Position numbers and translations under genes: made by a program
From: Mesaphorura yosii
Lineage: Eukaryota > Arthropoda > Collembola > Poduromorpha > Tullbergiidae
DNA length: 64,000 bases
Direction of reading: 5' to 3'
NCBI GenBank assembly: GCA_009869945.1
Contig: WIXG01000011.1
Span: forward strand, 496,001 to 560,000
The notes under the pieces: model-generated
Seen by the model: only the letters and a program-made list of their open reading frames with translations
Database searches by the model: none
What the model was told of the DNA's origin: nothing
Shown: positions 23,184 through 35,651 of the stretch, piece by piece
How positions within the stretch are numbered: the stretch's first letter is position 1
How the letters are laid out: each line of letters starts with the position of its first letter

Positions 23184-23892
23184 AGGCACAGCACACATTT
23201 TCCATTTTCGAACTCGATGAGTCGTCACAACTTTGGTTTTCTAGCCACTAGCCCAATTACAAATGGAACTCAGGAGACTTGATACAAGGTCAACGAATAA
23301 TTTACAAACAGAATTTCGCTAGCTGTTACATTTTGTATAGGAGATCTCGCATTTTGAGGTGATATTTTCATCCTGAAAACATTCCGTGTTAGCTATTCAG
23401 GAGCGTTTCAAATGTCAACTAAATATTTGGCATTTCACTTTCTATGCAGAAGTTACGCTTGACAATGTTTGCAGGTGTAGAATGATTAAGAATTAGGAAG
23501 TGATTTTTAGCAGGCAAAGTCGGTATGGTAAAATTAGCAATAAAACGTCAGCAAGCAAAGCAATAATGCTCTAGTTAAGAGTTAAATGCATAAGTAACTA
23601 TAATCAATGTTCGTGCTTTAATTGCAAAGTTTCATGTTCAATATCTCGTTTCGGTGTTCATTTTTATAGACCGATTTATATTGTGACAATTTTTTGTGAT
23701 CGTTCGTGACTGAACTGTATTTAGTGATATTAGATTGTGTCCAAAGACTTAAAAGTACTTCATAGACTCGTGACTAATAATCTCATTACTCTAGTCATCA
23801 GCACATTCTTTCTCAAACAAAACATGATGTCAATTTATTAGAATCTTTTTTAAAGTGGAAGATGACACAATTTTAAGTTCTTGTGACTTTGT
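23184..23892. other. 3' ends of convergent genes
   Basis: AT-rich 3' flanks of the zinc-finger gene (plus) and the SDR gene (minus). No coding signal seen. Confidence 0.5.
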
Positions 23893-25663
23893 TCATGACA
23901 TTTTACCAGAAACCATTTTTTCACTTTGTTCCCAAAGCTCTTTTGATATTTCACGAGTATATTTTCGATTACAAGCGTCGAAGGGTTTGCTGAAGTGGTA
24001 CATGAGTCCAGTTTCATGTTTGCAGTGGTTTGATAGTGCACAGTATAATACTGTCTCGGTAGCCTGCGAGAAAAGCAAAAGAAAAGAAAATTGGATTAGA
24101 ATCTGAATCTAATTGGCTTGAGATTGTGGCTTTTTAACTTATTACTAAGCAATAAGCATTGTGCATGTCTTTGTGTCGTGTCGTCTTGATGTTCAGTAGC
24201 AGAAATTGCAGAAACAGAAACTACTTTTAGACATGAGAAATTTTTAGAAGAGATGTTTTATCTAGATTTGTTAAAAATTATACAAAAAGAGATCTTATAT
24301 TTGCATTGACGTCTCACGTGTAGAATTTATCTTGACATTGTTAACTAAAGCAATAAGCAAGAACTTGTAGACCATGACCATGAATTGGAGCGTAGCGTAG
24401 GCGAGGGGCAAGGCAAAATTAGCGGAATTTTGCTTAGAAGGAGCGGTTCCATTGACAAGTATTAAGAGCAATAATTGATGTTAATGTAATACGTGACTAC
24501 AAAATAGAGCTAGCTGTGTATGTCGTGAATTTTTCGTGCTCGTACGCTGTAGGCTACCTTAAACTTAAATGTAACTGTAACACTTACCTGCTCAGGAGTA
24601 AACCCAAGTAAAGTTAATTTTAAGTAGTTTCCTAATTTCACGGACCAGTTCCAATTCTCGTGCTGTTTGAAATGCAGCTGTGTTGTTACAATTCCAGGAC
24701 AGAGAGAGTATGTTGTAACTCCAGCATCTTTTAGGCGATAGCCAAGCTCGTAAGTGAATAAACTGTTTGCGTACTTTGAGTTTGCATATGTCAGGTTTAC
24801 ATTATTTGCACTATATACCGACGTCATTCCATTTTTCTTTAGATTTAAGTCGTCCATTCGTAATTCTTCCAGGAGTTGAAAGGAAGATGATACGGTGACC
24901 ACTCTAAAATTGGACATTTTCATTTAACAGACATATTCCAATGCAGAACATTTTTCAGTCATCTCACCTGCTTGGAGCAGCTCTCTTCAGATTTGGCAGC
25001 AATAAATGAGTGAGTAGAAAGTGACCTAAATGATTGGTAGCGAAGTGCGTCTCAAACCCAGCCTTTGTGTACTCCAACGTCTCACTTCTGTCGTGGACAC
25101 CGGCGTTGTTAATCAAAATATGAATTTTAGGAAATTGTGCTTGCACCTTCGATGCAAATTCTCGAACCGAGTCCAGGTCACTTAGGTCAAGGTGAATGAG
25201 GATCTACAAAAATCAAATATCTCATCAAATCCTGCTACATTATGATTGTGCTTGGAGGAGTGACATGCATTTTTCTTACGGCACGTTCGGAACCCGTGAC
25301 GCGCTTGAAGCGATCCACCGCAATTTGTCCCTGTTTCATGTTGCGACATCCAAAAACAACAGTGGCTCCCCGACTCCCCATTTCAATCGCTGTTGCTAAT
25401 CCGAGACCGGCGTTTGCTCCCGTGATAACCACGGTCTGAAAATTTTAAGAGGGCAACATGTATTTCTAGTATTTCGGACGAGCTCACCGAAATAAGTCAA
25501 CAGAAAATGTGCTTACTTTGCCGGCTGGAGGTTGGTCTTGCCTGTCATTGTCAGAAGGTGCCCAAAATAGTCTTAAAATGCGGTAGGCAAGATAATGAAG
25601 CCCAACATACAGTAGGGTCAGGATCGGGGCTCGTTTCACTTCAGTAATTGGCGTCCCAGTCAT
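23893..25663 (-). CDS. Retinol-dehydrogenase-like short-chain dehydrogenase (SDR)
   Basis: Five exons on the minus strand: 25517..25663, 25280..25435, 24968..25203, 24588..24903 and 23893..24063, giving 341 residues. The last exon lies 524 bases away. It carries the expected C-terminal helix region ([20 protein letters not shown]), so the gene is complete. The classical SDR fold is clear: a hydrophobic N-terminal anchor ([20 protein letters not shown], about 12-31), the cofactor motif TGANAGLG (about 54-61), DLSDL, NNAG, the catalytic serine strand VVTVSSS (about 181-187) and YANSK (Tyr about 219, Lys about 223). This matches the RDH11-14/WWOX-like group, NADP(H)-dependent enzymes of the ER that reduce or oxidise retinoids, steroids or other lipids. 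The substrate is not readable. I chose the first real ATG (25663); a GTG lies further upstream. Confidence 0.92.
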
Positions 25664-26544
25664 GTTCTGAGTATTTGACAGATTTAACACTGGTACAATG
25701 AAGTCTTGTCGATGTCTGCGTCTGTGTTTTAAACAACTGAATGAATCCTAAAACGCAAATAGTGTAGATAATACTGGCTGGCAAAGATAATAGGTGAAGT
25801 CAAGTACAAGTGACTCTCCCACAGTTGCTGATTGCCGCATCGCGACAATGCGCTGTTTGTATGATGCTCGAATGAATGCCGCACTTTCAAAGTTAAAGCA
25901 CGAAGCACGACGGGAATAAAATTAAAGTGTTGATCTTTATTCGATGTCCAAAGTTGAATAAGAACCACGCGCAGTGGTAAGGAGAGTCTGCCGTCCGGTG
26001 CTCTCGAATTGAATCATATGATTCTGTACACAATAATTACAAGCGCACAGCAAAGCACATGTTTAACAACGACTAGAATGACCTTGTGTATGGGGACTCT
26101 GGATTGCGTAATTCAGACCGGTACAGACAGACACTGGATACATAACGCGATTTTGGTGATGCTCAACATCTCACTCTGTTTCTTGTGGCTCATTGATGAT
26201 TCTGAGTACCTTCACGCTATGCTATACAAGAATCACCAATAGTGAACTGAACTAATAGCTTTGTTGTCCTGTAAATATTGCAAATGTGTAATTGGAGTTA
26301 GGCGTTATGAAATCAGCGTCGTCATTCCAAATGCAATGTTCCAAACAATGCAATCCGAATCAATGAAAATATCGTTTGTTCGTCCGCGCTTCGGCATTCA
26401 TTCGCGATTTCACATTCACTTGCTTGGAAGGGTGAAGTGATCGAGTTTTGCGGCTTTCACTAACCTGTGATTCCTTTAACGAACCATTATCCAATCCGTC
26501 TTGCAACGATAGTCTGTTTCATATCAGTGTTTATCCAGTTCGTA
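25664..26544. other. Divergent promoter region
   Basis: 880 bases between the starts of the SDR gene (minus) and SKP1 (plus). No convincing coding frame. Confidence 0.45.
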
Positions 26545-27298
26545 ATGGCTGCTCAAGTTGATCAGAACATGGCGCCTGGTGGTGGCGTCGTCGGTGGAGA
26601 CCAAGCTGCGCCGGAAGCTTCAGTTCGTCTCGTCTCTCAAGATGGACAGAATTTCGTGGTTCCTAAATCCGTGGCTCGTGTATCGATCACCATTCGCACA
26701 ATGCTGGATGATCTGGCTGCTGGCGCAGGAAACGACCAAGATGACGAAGGAATTCCGCTGCCGAATGTTCGTGGCGACATCCTCACTCAAGTCATCACTT
26801 GGGCGACTCACCACAAGGTAAGTGACTAGAAGTGAAGGAGTGACATCACCAATAATAGCAGACTTTCTGCTTCATGCTTGCATTGACATTGCTGACTTGA
26901 CTTCCATTGCAATTGCAATTGCAGGATGACCCACCAATCGAAGACGACGACGACCGAGCTGAGAAACGTACGGATGACATCAGCCCATGGGACATGGATT
27001 TCCTGAAGGACGTCGCACAGCCTGTCCTCTTCGACCTGATTTTGGTAGGCAGAATTCTCCAACTGCGTTTTTTATCTACAATTCATCGCACTCATTCGCT
27101 CATACACAATTGATTTGATAGGCTGCAAATTACTTGGACATGAAAGGATTGCTGGACGTCACCTGCAAGACTGTTGCCAACATGATCAAGGGCAAGACGC
27201 CTGATGAAATCCGAGCAACTTTCAACATCCAAAATGACTTCACACCAGCCGAAGAGGAGCAAATTCGCCGTGAGAACGAGTGGTGCGAAGAAAAGTAA
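26545..27298 (+). CDS. Skp1: SKP1-like SCF ubiquitin-ligase adaptor
   Basis: Three exons 26545..26817, 26925..27044 and 27122..27298, all phase 0, giving 189 residues. SKP1 bridges cullin-1 and the F-box protein in SCF E3 ligases. Visible features are the N-terminal BTB/POZ-like half ([38 protein letters not shown]) and the acidic loop (PPIEDDDD). The family's most conserved block follows: [44 protein letters not shown] and [19 protein letters not shown], ending EWCEEK. It differs from the near-invariant animal form: a Gly/Ala-rich N-terminal leader ([17 protein letters not shown]) and [10 protein letters not shown] instead of the usual KENEWCEEK. This may be a diverged paralog rather than the core gene. 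The ATG at 26545 is the first in frame. AATAAA at 27523 fits its 3' end. Confidence 0.95.
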
Positions 27299-27610
27299 AT
27301 CCACAAACCTCGACTCAACATCGCATATCGCAAATTTCGTATCGCCAACGTGAACAAGTTCAACTTTTCCTTTGAAGTGTTTCCGAAAGAAGTGAGTCTG
27401 AAATCCGTTCAAAATTCTAATCCCTTGCCCACTGCATGCAATGCAGTGTAAATGTAAGTGTGACCAAATGTGAAATGTTTGACAATTTAAGTGTGCTCAT
27501 TGTGATAGTGTGCATTTTATGCAATAAAAGTGTGTGTTTGAATTTTAATTGTCTTCTCTGTCTGATTTATTGGCCTTGTCATTTTAGAACAGTTGCAGTT
27601 GCAGTTAATG
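27299..27610. other. 3' ends of convergent genes
   Basis: SKP1 3' untranslated region with AATAAA at 27523-27528, converging on the first epoxide hydrolase gene. Nothing else seen. Confidence 0.5.
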
Positions 27611-29371
27611 TTAGAGTTCTACTTTTGGGAACGATTTTTGAAAGGTACCGTCTTTTTCTAAGGAACTAAAGAACTTAACAACATTGCTCGCAAGAACCAC
27701 TGGAGCTTCGAATGCCAGGAAATGTCCCCCCTTTGACGCAATTTTGTAGCTGCGCAGGTCGTGGTACTTGTCCTTGAGTATCCATTGTGGTTGCGCACCG
27801 AATGCTTCCTTTGGCGGTTGGAGGCATGCCGTCGGAATGAAGACGGGAACACTAAAGTAAAGCAAGAGTTTCTTGTAAGATCCACGGGAAAGAGAAACTA
27901 GTAACCAGTGCCATTTTTAGCGGCTCGTCACTCACCGATCAATTTTATACTTGAACATTGTTGAGGTGAATCCTTCAGCATACAATCTTTGAGATGTCGT
28001 AATCGAGTTGGTCACCCAGTAAATCATGACGTTGTCGAGCAGGTCATCCAGTTTGTAGTGAGACTCGAGTCCACCGTTTGACTTGGACCTCCATTCTTTG
28101 TCAGTCCAGGTTGAGAATTTCTCGAGGATGTAAGCCAGGAGGCCAATAGGAGAATTTGAAAGTGCGGTGCCTATACAAAACATTAGTTTCAGGTTAGGAT
28201 ATACTTTCTATTTTACTGCAGTACTCGTGGCAGTAAACTAACCGACAGTATCAGGCTTAGTTGCTTGAATATGAGCGTAGCCAGACTCCTCAAGCATGAC
28301 CGCCCACTGGCCGGACAGGGGATACCCCAAACTGGCCTCTTCTGGTGACATGAACAACGTAGGGTGGATTGACGAGAGAATCCCTTTCAGTAAGCCCTTT
28401 GAGCCCATGTTAAAGCACATGTTCAAATGAAGGCCTTTCATGCTAGGAAAAACGGGAAAAAATTCACAATTATTGGAATTTCGAAGGAAGAGGACCTGAA
28501 TCTGTAAAGATAACATCAAGGTGATATACTTTTCCGGATACATCGACGCCATAATTGTTGTTATAATGGCGCCCCAGTCGCCACCTTGAGCATAGTACTT
28601 GTCGTGACCCAGTCGCTTCATCAACTTGTTAAAGATAGGCGAGATTTCTACGGGTCCAAGTCCGGGCTTATGCGCCTTCTCAGAGAATCCATATCCAGGC
28701 AGTGAAGGAATCACGAGCTGAAAGCCAAAGGACAGAAGCTCGTGAAATTAAACTTGCACGCATTGCATTTTTGCATGGACGCTTTGAACGTTATTAAATC
28801 AAGTTTATTATACCTCAAAATTGACATCGGAGTTCTTCGGATCGGTGAGCAATGGAATGACCTTTTGAAATTCCACAAATGACCCTGGCCAGCCGTGCAA
28901 AAGCAGAAGCGGTCTGGTGGCCTTGTACTTGGCGTTATTCGTGCTCTTCACATGCTGAAAATGAACCTCAATTCCATTGATCGTCGTCTTGAAATTCGGG
29001 TACTTGTTCAAATTAGCTTCACGTGATTTCCAGTCGTATTTCTCCAGCCAGTATTTTGCCACCGTCTTCAAGTAGTCAGAGTTGAAGCCGTACTGGAAGC
29101 CGGTTCCCTCAAGAGGTGGGACGAGACGGTCGCCATCCTTTGAAGTCTCAAGTGTCAGCCTGGCCTTCAAGTCAGCGAGTATTTTGTCACTGATGGCTAT
29201 TTTGAACGGACGAATTGCTACATCTTCTTTTTCACCTTTCTTGGAAGAAGGGCCCCAATGGGCGTTCTCGTCAATAACTGGCGGCGGGAGATCAGCAAGA
29301 AGGACGAACCATAGGTACGAGAACCCAAACGCAGGAAGTGCAAGGAGAAGAATTGTCACGAGTTTTCCCAT
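27611..29371 (-). CDS. Jheh: Juvenile-hormone-type epoxide hydrolase, copy 1
   Basis: Five exons 28814..29371, 28530..28717, 28243..28442, 27936..28170 and 27611..27851 give 473 residues. These are microsomal epoxide hydrolases that open epoxides (juvenile hormone, lipid or xenobiotic) to diols at the ER membrane. There is an N-terminal anchor (LVTILLLALPAFGFSYLWF). The EHN domain then includes IRPFKIAISDK, the pairs LNKYPNFKTTINGIEVHFQH and LLLLHGWPGSFVEFQ (oxyanion HGWP), and the nucleophile Asp in GGDWGA. The lid Tyr lies in SGYAHIQATKPDT, the acid Glu in PPKEAFG, and the base His in KGGHFLAFE. All catalytic residues are intact. The C-terminal tail (KDGTFQKSFPKVEL) is longer than in the next copies. 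The neighbouring pseudogene at 30.2-30.6 kb derives from this gene or a near-identical sister. Confidence 0.95.
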
Positions 29372-30164
29372 TGCACCTGTCTTTACTTGTACAAGAACTG
29401 CCACTGCCTCTGCGGACCGTCGAAGTCTTATGTCAATTTTGAATTCGGTCTTATGTAACTTGCACTTAACCGGCGAGACTACTTCACTGCGACAGCAACG
29501 AGTGGACCGATAACAGATAATACAAGTATCAACCACTCAGCAAAAAATCCAAACAACGAATGCATTTAACCACTGAAGTTAAAACAGCGTTCCTTTATTT
29601 CTTTGGTTCTTGCTTGCCTACACGTTACTGCTTAATTATTGAGTCCATCCAGGCCTTGAAACAGTAGTTCATCTATTATATGTTCGCAATGGTGCTTATA
29701 TGTTGTCGATTGCTACCTATTCTGCTCAGACTTCCTTTATCCTGTAGTAATATTGAGTAGCTCGCTCGGAGTAGCTTAAATAAAGTTGCACGTCTGCATT
29801 TAATGCTTAATCTACTTCATAGCGATAACCGCTTTGTCAATAAGTCATTTAAGAGGAAGGAAATGGAAGGATTAGAATGATTGAATTCGTACATTCGCAT
29901 TCAGCTAACACGGGAGACTTTTATCTTCTGCATGAAACTTTTGCAGAACAGAATAATCTCTTGACCTTGAACCCTGTTCCGGCTGAACTACGGCATTGAT
30001 TAGGTCAATGATAATGATACTATGTTGCATGAAATAGATTAAAGGCGTAAAACTCACGTCAAATATTATGTCTTTTTGTGGAATCAAAGTCTGCTTGACG
30101 CCTCTGTTCCCCGCAGCATGAGTCAGATTTATTCACCTTGTCATTTTACGGGAGTTGTAGTCTG
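29372..30164. other. Intergenic within hydrolase array
   Basis: Promoter side of hydrolase copy 1. No coding sequence seen. Confidence 0.45.
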
Positions 30165-30612
30165 TTAAAGTTCTACTTTTGGCAACGACTTATCGAAAGC
30201 TTCGTCTTTTTCCAAGGAACCAAAGAATTCGACGACATCGTCTGCAAAAACTTCAGGCACTTCATATGCGATGAAATGTCCAGTCGTATTTTTCCAGCCA
30301 ATACTTTGCCACGCTCTTTTAAGTCGTCCGGATTGAATCCGTACTCGAATGCGATTCCTTCGAGTGGTGGAACGATTCCTTCGAGGTTTCAAGAGTCAGT
30401 CTTCTTTTCAGGTCAGCGGTCGCTTTGTCACTGATGGCGATTTTGAACGGGTGAATTGCTACATCTTCTTTTTCACCTTTCTTGGAAGAAGGGTCCCAAT
30501 GGGCGTTCTCGTCAATAACTGGCGGTGGGAGATCAGCAAGAAGGACGAGCTAAATTTATCATATTCCAAGCGCAAGAAGGGCGAGGAAGAGAACCGACAC
30601 AAGTTTCTCCAC
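30165..30612 (-). pseudogene. Epoxide hydrolase pseudogene, internally deleted
   Basis: Minus-strand fragment matching the beginning and the end of hydrolase copy 1. From 30612 downward it matches exon 1: the start codon is changed to GTG and the frame is broken by TGA within the anchor. It then reads PPPVIDENAHWDPSSKKGEK and continues to about 30330. Between about 30330 and 30290 it jumps to the last exon (GHFIAYEVPEVFADDVVEFF, ending SLPKVEL). The HGWP, nucleophile and lid regions are all missing. Over about 94 bases (30458-30551 against 29215-29308) I count only two differences from copy 1, so the duplication is young. It cannot encode an active enzyme. Confidence 0.85.
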
Positions 30613-31059
30613 TCTGGGTGCAGAATTTATTAACAGATAACAGAAAATATTTCAGGAGCCAAACAACCCGAAATCAAGCGAACGTATGACTTGCGCAGTT
30701 GAAATGAGAAATGAATTAATTTATACAGACTTCTATTACTAATCAGAAGAATACTAGTAGTGTGGCTGTTTTGCTAGTTGATTGTAGGACGCCGGCTGAT
30801 TGCACGTGCACGTAATTAATCCAAGCCATGGATGACGGCATTGCCACGCTGAGAAAACCACCGGCCTTTGATGGGCAAGTCACCCGTCAATAACTTCTGT
30901 GTTTAATTTTTATCCGAAGTAATTGTGCTAGCAATATCGTAATGTGTAACTCATTGCATAATCCATGCATTCATTTAAACGCTGGGTGATTATGCCGGTG
31001 ATAACGATAATGATAATAATGAATGTGGATTGAACGATTAAGCTCGTGTCAACTTTTAT
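30613..31059. other. Intergenic within hydrolase array
   Basis: Between the pseudogene and the 3' end of hydrolase copy 2. Nothing seen. Confidence 0.45.
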
Positions 31060-32884
31060 TCATTTGGAAGCTTTGGACTTAGATTTCTCTACTTCGTCTA
31101 TAAAAGCAACCAAATCGGACGAGAACAATTCCGGTTCTTCCATTGCCAGGAAATGGCCTCCTCTCGCTGCAATGTTGTAGCGTCGCAAATCCTTGTATTT
31201 ATCTTCCAGAATGAATTTGGGATGTCCGCCGTAGGATTCGCTTGGCGGCTGGAGACAAGCTGCTGGCACATTGACCGGAACACTGCAATAACAAAAGTAG
31301 AGTCTCAAATTTTTCCGGTTCGTGCCACAATTAGCGATAATTGTAAAAGTTTGTAATGTGAAGTCTTACCGCTCAATTCCGCGTCCCAGTCCCCTGTAGC
31401 TGAAGTACTCCGAATAAAGCCTCGCGGCCGTCGTTGCTGAGTTCGTCACCCAATACACCATGATATTGTCCAGGAGTTCATCCAGCTTGAAGTTTTCTTC
31501 CAGTCCTCCGTTGGCTTTATACTTTTTGTTAATGTTTGACCACGTTGAAAACTTTTCCACAATGTACGCCAAGAGCGCAGTGGGAGAATTGGCCAATCCG
31601 ACCCCTTTTTAACATAATTTCATAATCATATTCGACTTCCTGCTTTCCTGCTTCAAATCTTATCGAAATCTCAAGGCACGAGGCACTTTTCTTCCTTACC
31701 GACAGTATCAGGCTTTGTGGCCTGGATATGGAGGTAGCCAGTTTCTTCTATTATCTGCGCCGTGAACGGTATGATCGGGTACACGAGCTTTGCCTCTTCC
31801 GGTGACATGAAAAGAGTTGGGTAGATCGCGGCCATGAATTGCTTCATAAAAGATTTGATGGTGAGCGATGCACAAAAGTTTGTATGGAAGCCAAGGACAC
31901 TGAAATAAGAGAAATCAGAAATCAAAGCAGAGCAGTCAAATTCAGGCCACCAGCTCACAAAAGAAGCTCGATTGTAGTCTTTCGCCCTGCCGATACTGGG
32001 CGTCTTGCACACACTAGCAAATGGCTTGGTGATTATGAGGTGGGTAAAAGTCGGTTTAATTGGCTTACTTTTCAGGGAACAATGAGGCCATGTCGCCTCC
32101 AATGACGAAGCCCCAGTCACCGCCCTGAACGTAGTACTTTTCAATTCCAAGGCGTTTCATGAGCTTGTTAAATAATTGAGCCAACTCGAAAGGACCGAGC
32201 CCAGGTCGATGAGCCCGCTCTGAAAATCCGTAGCCGGGCAGTGATGGAATGATGAGCTGAGAAACAAAAACAGTGAGTTACATGAAATCTCAAAAGCGAA
32301 CTGGCGAATTTCCTGTTTGTGCTGTATTACTTTACCTCAAAATTCGTGTCCGAGTTCTTCGGATCAGTGAGTAAAGGAATTGAATTCTGAAACTCGACGA
32401 AACTTCCTGGCCAGCCGTGAAGCAACAAAACTGGCCGAGTCCGCTTATATTTTGCATTGTTGGCACTCTTGACATGCTGAAAATGGACTTCGATACCGGA
32501 AATTGTAGTCTTGAACTGCGGATACTTGTTGAGCAGAACTTCGCGTGTCTTCCAGTTGTATTTCTCCAGCCAGTACTTTGCAACAGTTTGCAAGTAGTTT
32601 GTGTTGAATCCGTATTCGAAGCCAATTCCTTCGAGAGGTGGCGTAACGCGAGCGGAGTCGGCTGCTGTTTCAAGCGTCAGTCTTGCCTTCAAGTCTTTCA
32701 GTATTTTGTCACTGACCGCAATCTTAAATGGACGGATGGAAGTGTCTTCAGGCTGTCCTTTCTTGGATGCCGGGCCCCAGTACTCGTCCTGCATCGGAGG
32801 AATTGGCAAATCGGACAGATACCGCCACCAGAACCATCCAAACCCGATACCAACCAACAAAACAGTGATTGCGAGTCTCGCCAT
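31060..32884 (-). CDS. Jheh: Juvenile-hormone-type epoxide hydrolase, copy 2
   Basis: Five exons 32336..32884, 32069..32256, 31700..31899, 31370..31604 and 31060..31282, with the same positions and phases as copy 1, giving 464 residues. N-terminal anchor LAITVLLVGIGFGWFWW. All active-site landmarks are present: HGWPGSFVEFQ, Asp in GGDWGF, Tyr in TGYLHIQATKPDT, Glu in PPSESYG and His in RGGHFLAMEE. The intron 4 acceptor (AAAAAG before the GVGLANSPTALLAYI exon) has a weak pyrimidine tract but keeps the frame. Same orientation as copies 1 and 3. Substrate preference cannot be told from the sequence. Confidence 0.94.
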
Positions 32885-34349
32885 TGTTGACGATTAAACT
32901 TAGCCGGCTTCAAACTTAAGGACAACTGAAGTTAACTGAAAATGGAAAACTGGCTCATTCCCACGTGGCGAAACACTTGAAGCTTTCTGTCCGAATGTAC
33001 ACAAAAGATGTGCAGTCTTGATCATACAACGTTAGTGTTTGTGCTCAGAATAAAAATGAAATAAAAACTGGTTTAATGGAGGTACATCTTAATAGTATTA
33101 TGCAGAGTGTTTCCAGGCATAGGAAAAAGGCAATGCAGAACTGCACGACCTTGATTTTGCATGACTCCTGGCTCATACCTGGCACGCGGCTCATTAAGCG
33201 TGTCTGTGTCTTGCTGTTCTTGGGTTCACGTTCATATAATCTCGTACACATTAAACGTGGTAGGGTAGTCGTGCTTAGCAAAATGTTACATAATTCTGTT
33301 CATATTCTGTGCTTTCGCCCCAAGCAAAACCCTGATTTTCTGGTTGCTTGGAATATTTTATCAAATCCATGCAGCCAGTTTTAAGTATGAAACCTGCATT
33401 TATGAACGCTCCTGTGTGAAAGGATAATTCCAACCGATCGAACATTTACAAGCCTTTAATTCTGTAATATTTTTATTACAATTTCAACGGGAGGCTCTAG
33501 CGCTTACTAATTCTGCTATCTTGATTTCTTGATGGGGATTCCGGATTGCCAATCAGGAAGGAAAGTCATAAAAATATGGCGCAACTTTTCGCCTGGGCCG
33601 TTGGTTCTATTTATGGCTTGAGTCCCTGATTAATTAATTAGAAAGTTTGGGACGACATTTTCGATGGTCTAAAGCTTTAAGGTGGCAATTAACAAGAAAT
33701 TATGAAATGTGCTTGGATCGAACTTAAACTAGAGCGTTTTGTAGTATGAAACTTGGCCACGCCACGCACGCCGTCACGTCCGACGTCGGCGCGGTGCCGT
33801 TTTCTAGTAAGCAGCAGCAGTAGGCCCGACCCGCAATATGTCATTGGAAAGTTTACAATTTACAGTTCCACAAGTCTAAAGATTCTCTGAAAAACAAGAA
33901 CAAATACATATTTAATTAACCACTTGATTGCTCCGCTCTGACTGCATTACTCCTCTTTCATTGAGTTTGGCGTAATTACAAGGAGAGACTTTCAAAACGA
34001 CACGAAGCAACACGAAATTCTTCCCTAAATTCACCTGAACTGACAACTGGCACGAAAGCGCCTAAATTCTTAATTCGACATCGGAGAGGCCATTTGCTAA
34101 TCAAGACAATTTCAACTCATTTAGTATTTAGTGGAGCGTGAGTGATGAGGTTCCAATCGCATGTCAACAGTTGTGTCCCTTTGTACACGTTTGAGTTTTG
34201 GTGACATGATCGCAAACCGAAGCTACGATGCGCAGAATATCACCTTCCCGTCCTTCCTGAATCCGGATCCAAGTTTTATGGTTTAAGCAGTGATCTTTGA
34301 TCTTCAGACACTTCAGAGCAGTGTCCATCGCGTCAATTTCGGCACTAGG
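32885..34349. other. Intergenic, no gene seen
   Basis: About 1.5 kb between divergent starts of hydrolase copy 2 (minus) and a receptor gene (plus). Open frames at 33076-33384 carry no recognisable content. A GC-rich patch lies near 33.77 kb. Confidence 0.45.
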
Positions 34350-35555
34350 ATGTTATCTGGGAAGGTATTGACACTCTTCGATTACCAGTTTCGACTCGCA
34401 ACTGCCGTCAAGTGTATTCCATTCGGATGGGACAATCGTCGCTCGATAATTAAGCTGATCCCACTTCGAAGGCGAAGCGTCGGATATTATTTGTCGTGGA
34501 TCAACACAATACTCGACTTCAGTATGTCCGGTATGACGTGCGTCGGCTACTTTTATTTCATCGCAGTCCACATTTCAAACATAGCCGAAATAATCCCGCT
34601 CGTGTTGTACACGGGAATCCTGCTCATCATATCTTTGATATCGGTGTTAATTAACATTTACCAAGTCGACTTCATGACACTCACCAACAAGTTGTTGCAA
34701 AACAACACGTACATGGCCAAGGAGTTTCACCTGCAGGAAAGATACGACGTGACGTTGGAATGGTTCTGGAAAGCTGGAGCCGCTCTGAGCGTAGCCACGC
34801 CCGCCGTTCTCTACTCCTTCCTGACGGATCCTGGTGGGAAAGAGAACCTGTACATTTTTTTGGGGGGCACTGATGCTTATGGCAGGCATGTGTTCGCCCT
34901 TGTAAACGCAGCGGTGTTGGCAAACAAGTGGATCGTGGTACAAACGATGGCGACGCTTGTATTCGCATTGATGTTGACACTCCGAGTATGGTTGAGGATC
35001 ATGTTGTAAGTAAATTAATGATTTTTATGCAAAACTGATCAAAGCAGATATTTAATAGAGCATATTCTTTTATGGCATTTCAGGACAAAGTACGAGAAGG
35101 ATGAACTGAAACCGGAACATGCCATCGTCATGCATAATTGCATAAAAATCTTTAGTGCCATGAATCAATCTACGTTCACGTGGTTAATATTTCCAGTAGC
35201 ATTGGTTGCTGCTTCCCTTGTAACAGTGATAGCATTGGCGTCCCTGATCGTGTACCACAGGGAACTGCCCACTCAAGTCCTAATCATTATTCTGGAAGCC
35301 GTCACTATTGGCCTAGTCGGAATTCATGTGGCATTCGATCTGATACGCGAAGCTACCTCCGATTCTCATCGCCTTCTGACTAATCTCAACTTCCGATGTC
35401 AGCAAAGCCCGTACCTCAAACGCAGGGTCAAAGCGTGTATCCCGTACTCCATCCAGTTCGGCAGTATATTCAAGGCCAAGGCGATGACCGTGCTGACCGT
35501 GTTTGGATTCATCTTGCAGAATACCATTTCGCTAGTAATACTCAAGAATAATTAA
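34350..35555 (+). CDS. Gustatory-receptor-like seven-transmembrane protein A
   Basis: Two exons 34350..35005 and 35084..35555 give 375 residues. I chose the ATG at 34350 (MLSGKVLTLFDYQFRLATAV), which aligns with the starts of the sister genes. It has about seven hydrophobic segments. Family marks shared with the other five copies are KCIPFGWDN (about residue 22), a mid-protein NKLLQ, ENLYIFLGG before the fifth segment, and a C-terminal AMTVLTVFGFILQNTISLVI resembling the last helix of the insect 7tm_7 chemoreceptor superfamily. These are odorant/taste ligand-gated cation channels of sensory neurons. Unlike its sisters it lacks the first intron. It sits inside the hydrolase array, tail to tail with copy 3 (97 bases apart). 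Chemoreceptor identity is inferred from topology, exon phases and the last helix. Confidence 0.75.
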
Positions 35556-35651
35556 GGTCTCTTTTTTAATTAATTGAAGTTCCTGGCTTGTGCTAAAATT
35601 CAATAACAATTTAGTATTTATTCTTGGAGTTGGAGCAATCTCGAATTCCAA

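Noticed and set aside
25661-25690. Upstream extension of the SDR frame to 25690
   Set aside because: It would need a GTG start; the in-frame ATG at 25663 directly precedes the expected N-terminal anchor.
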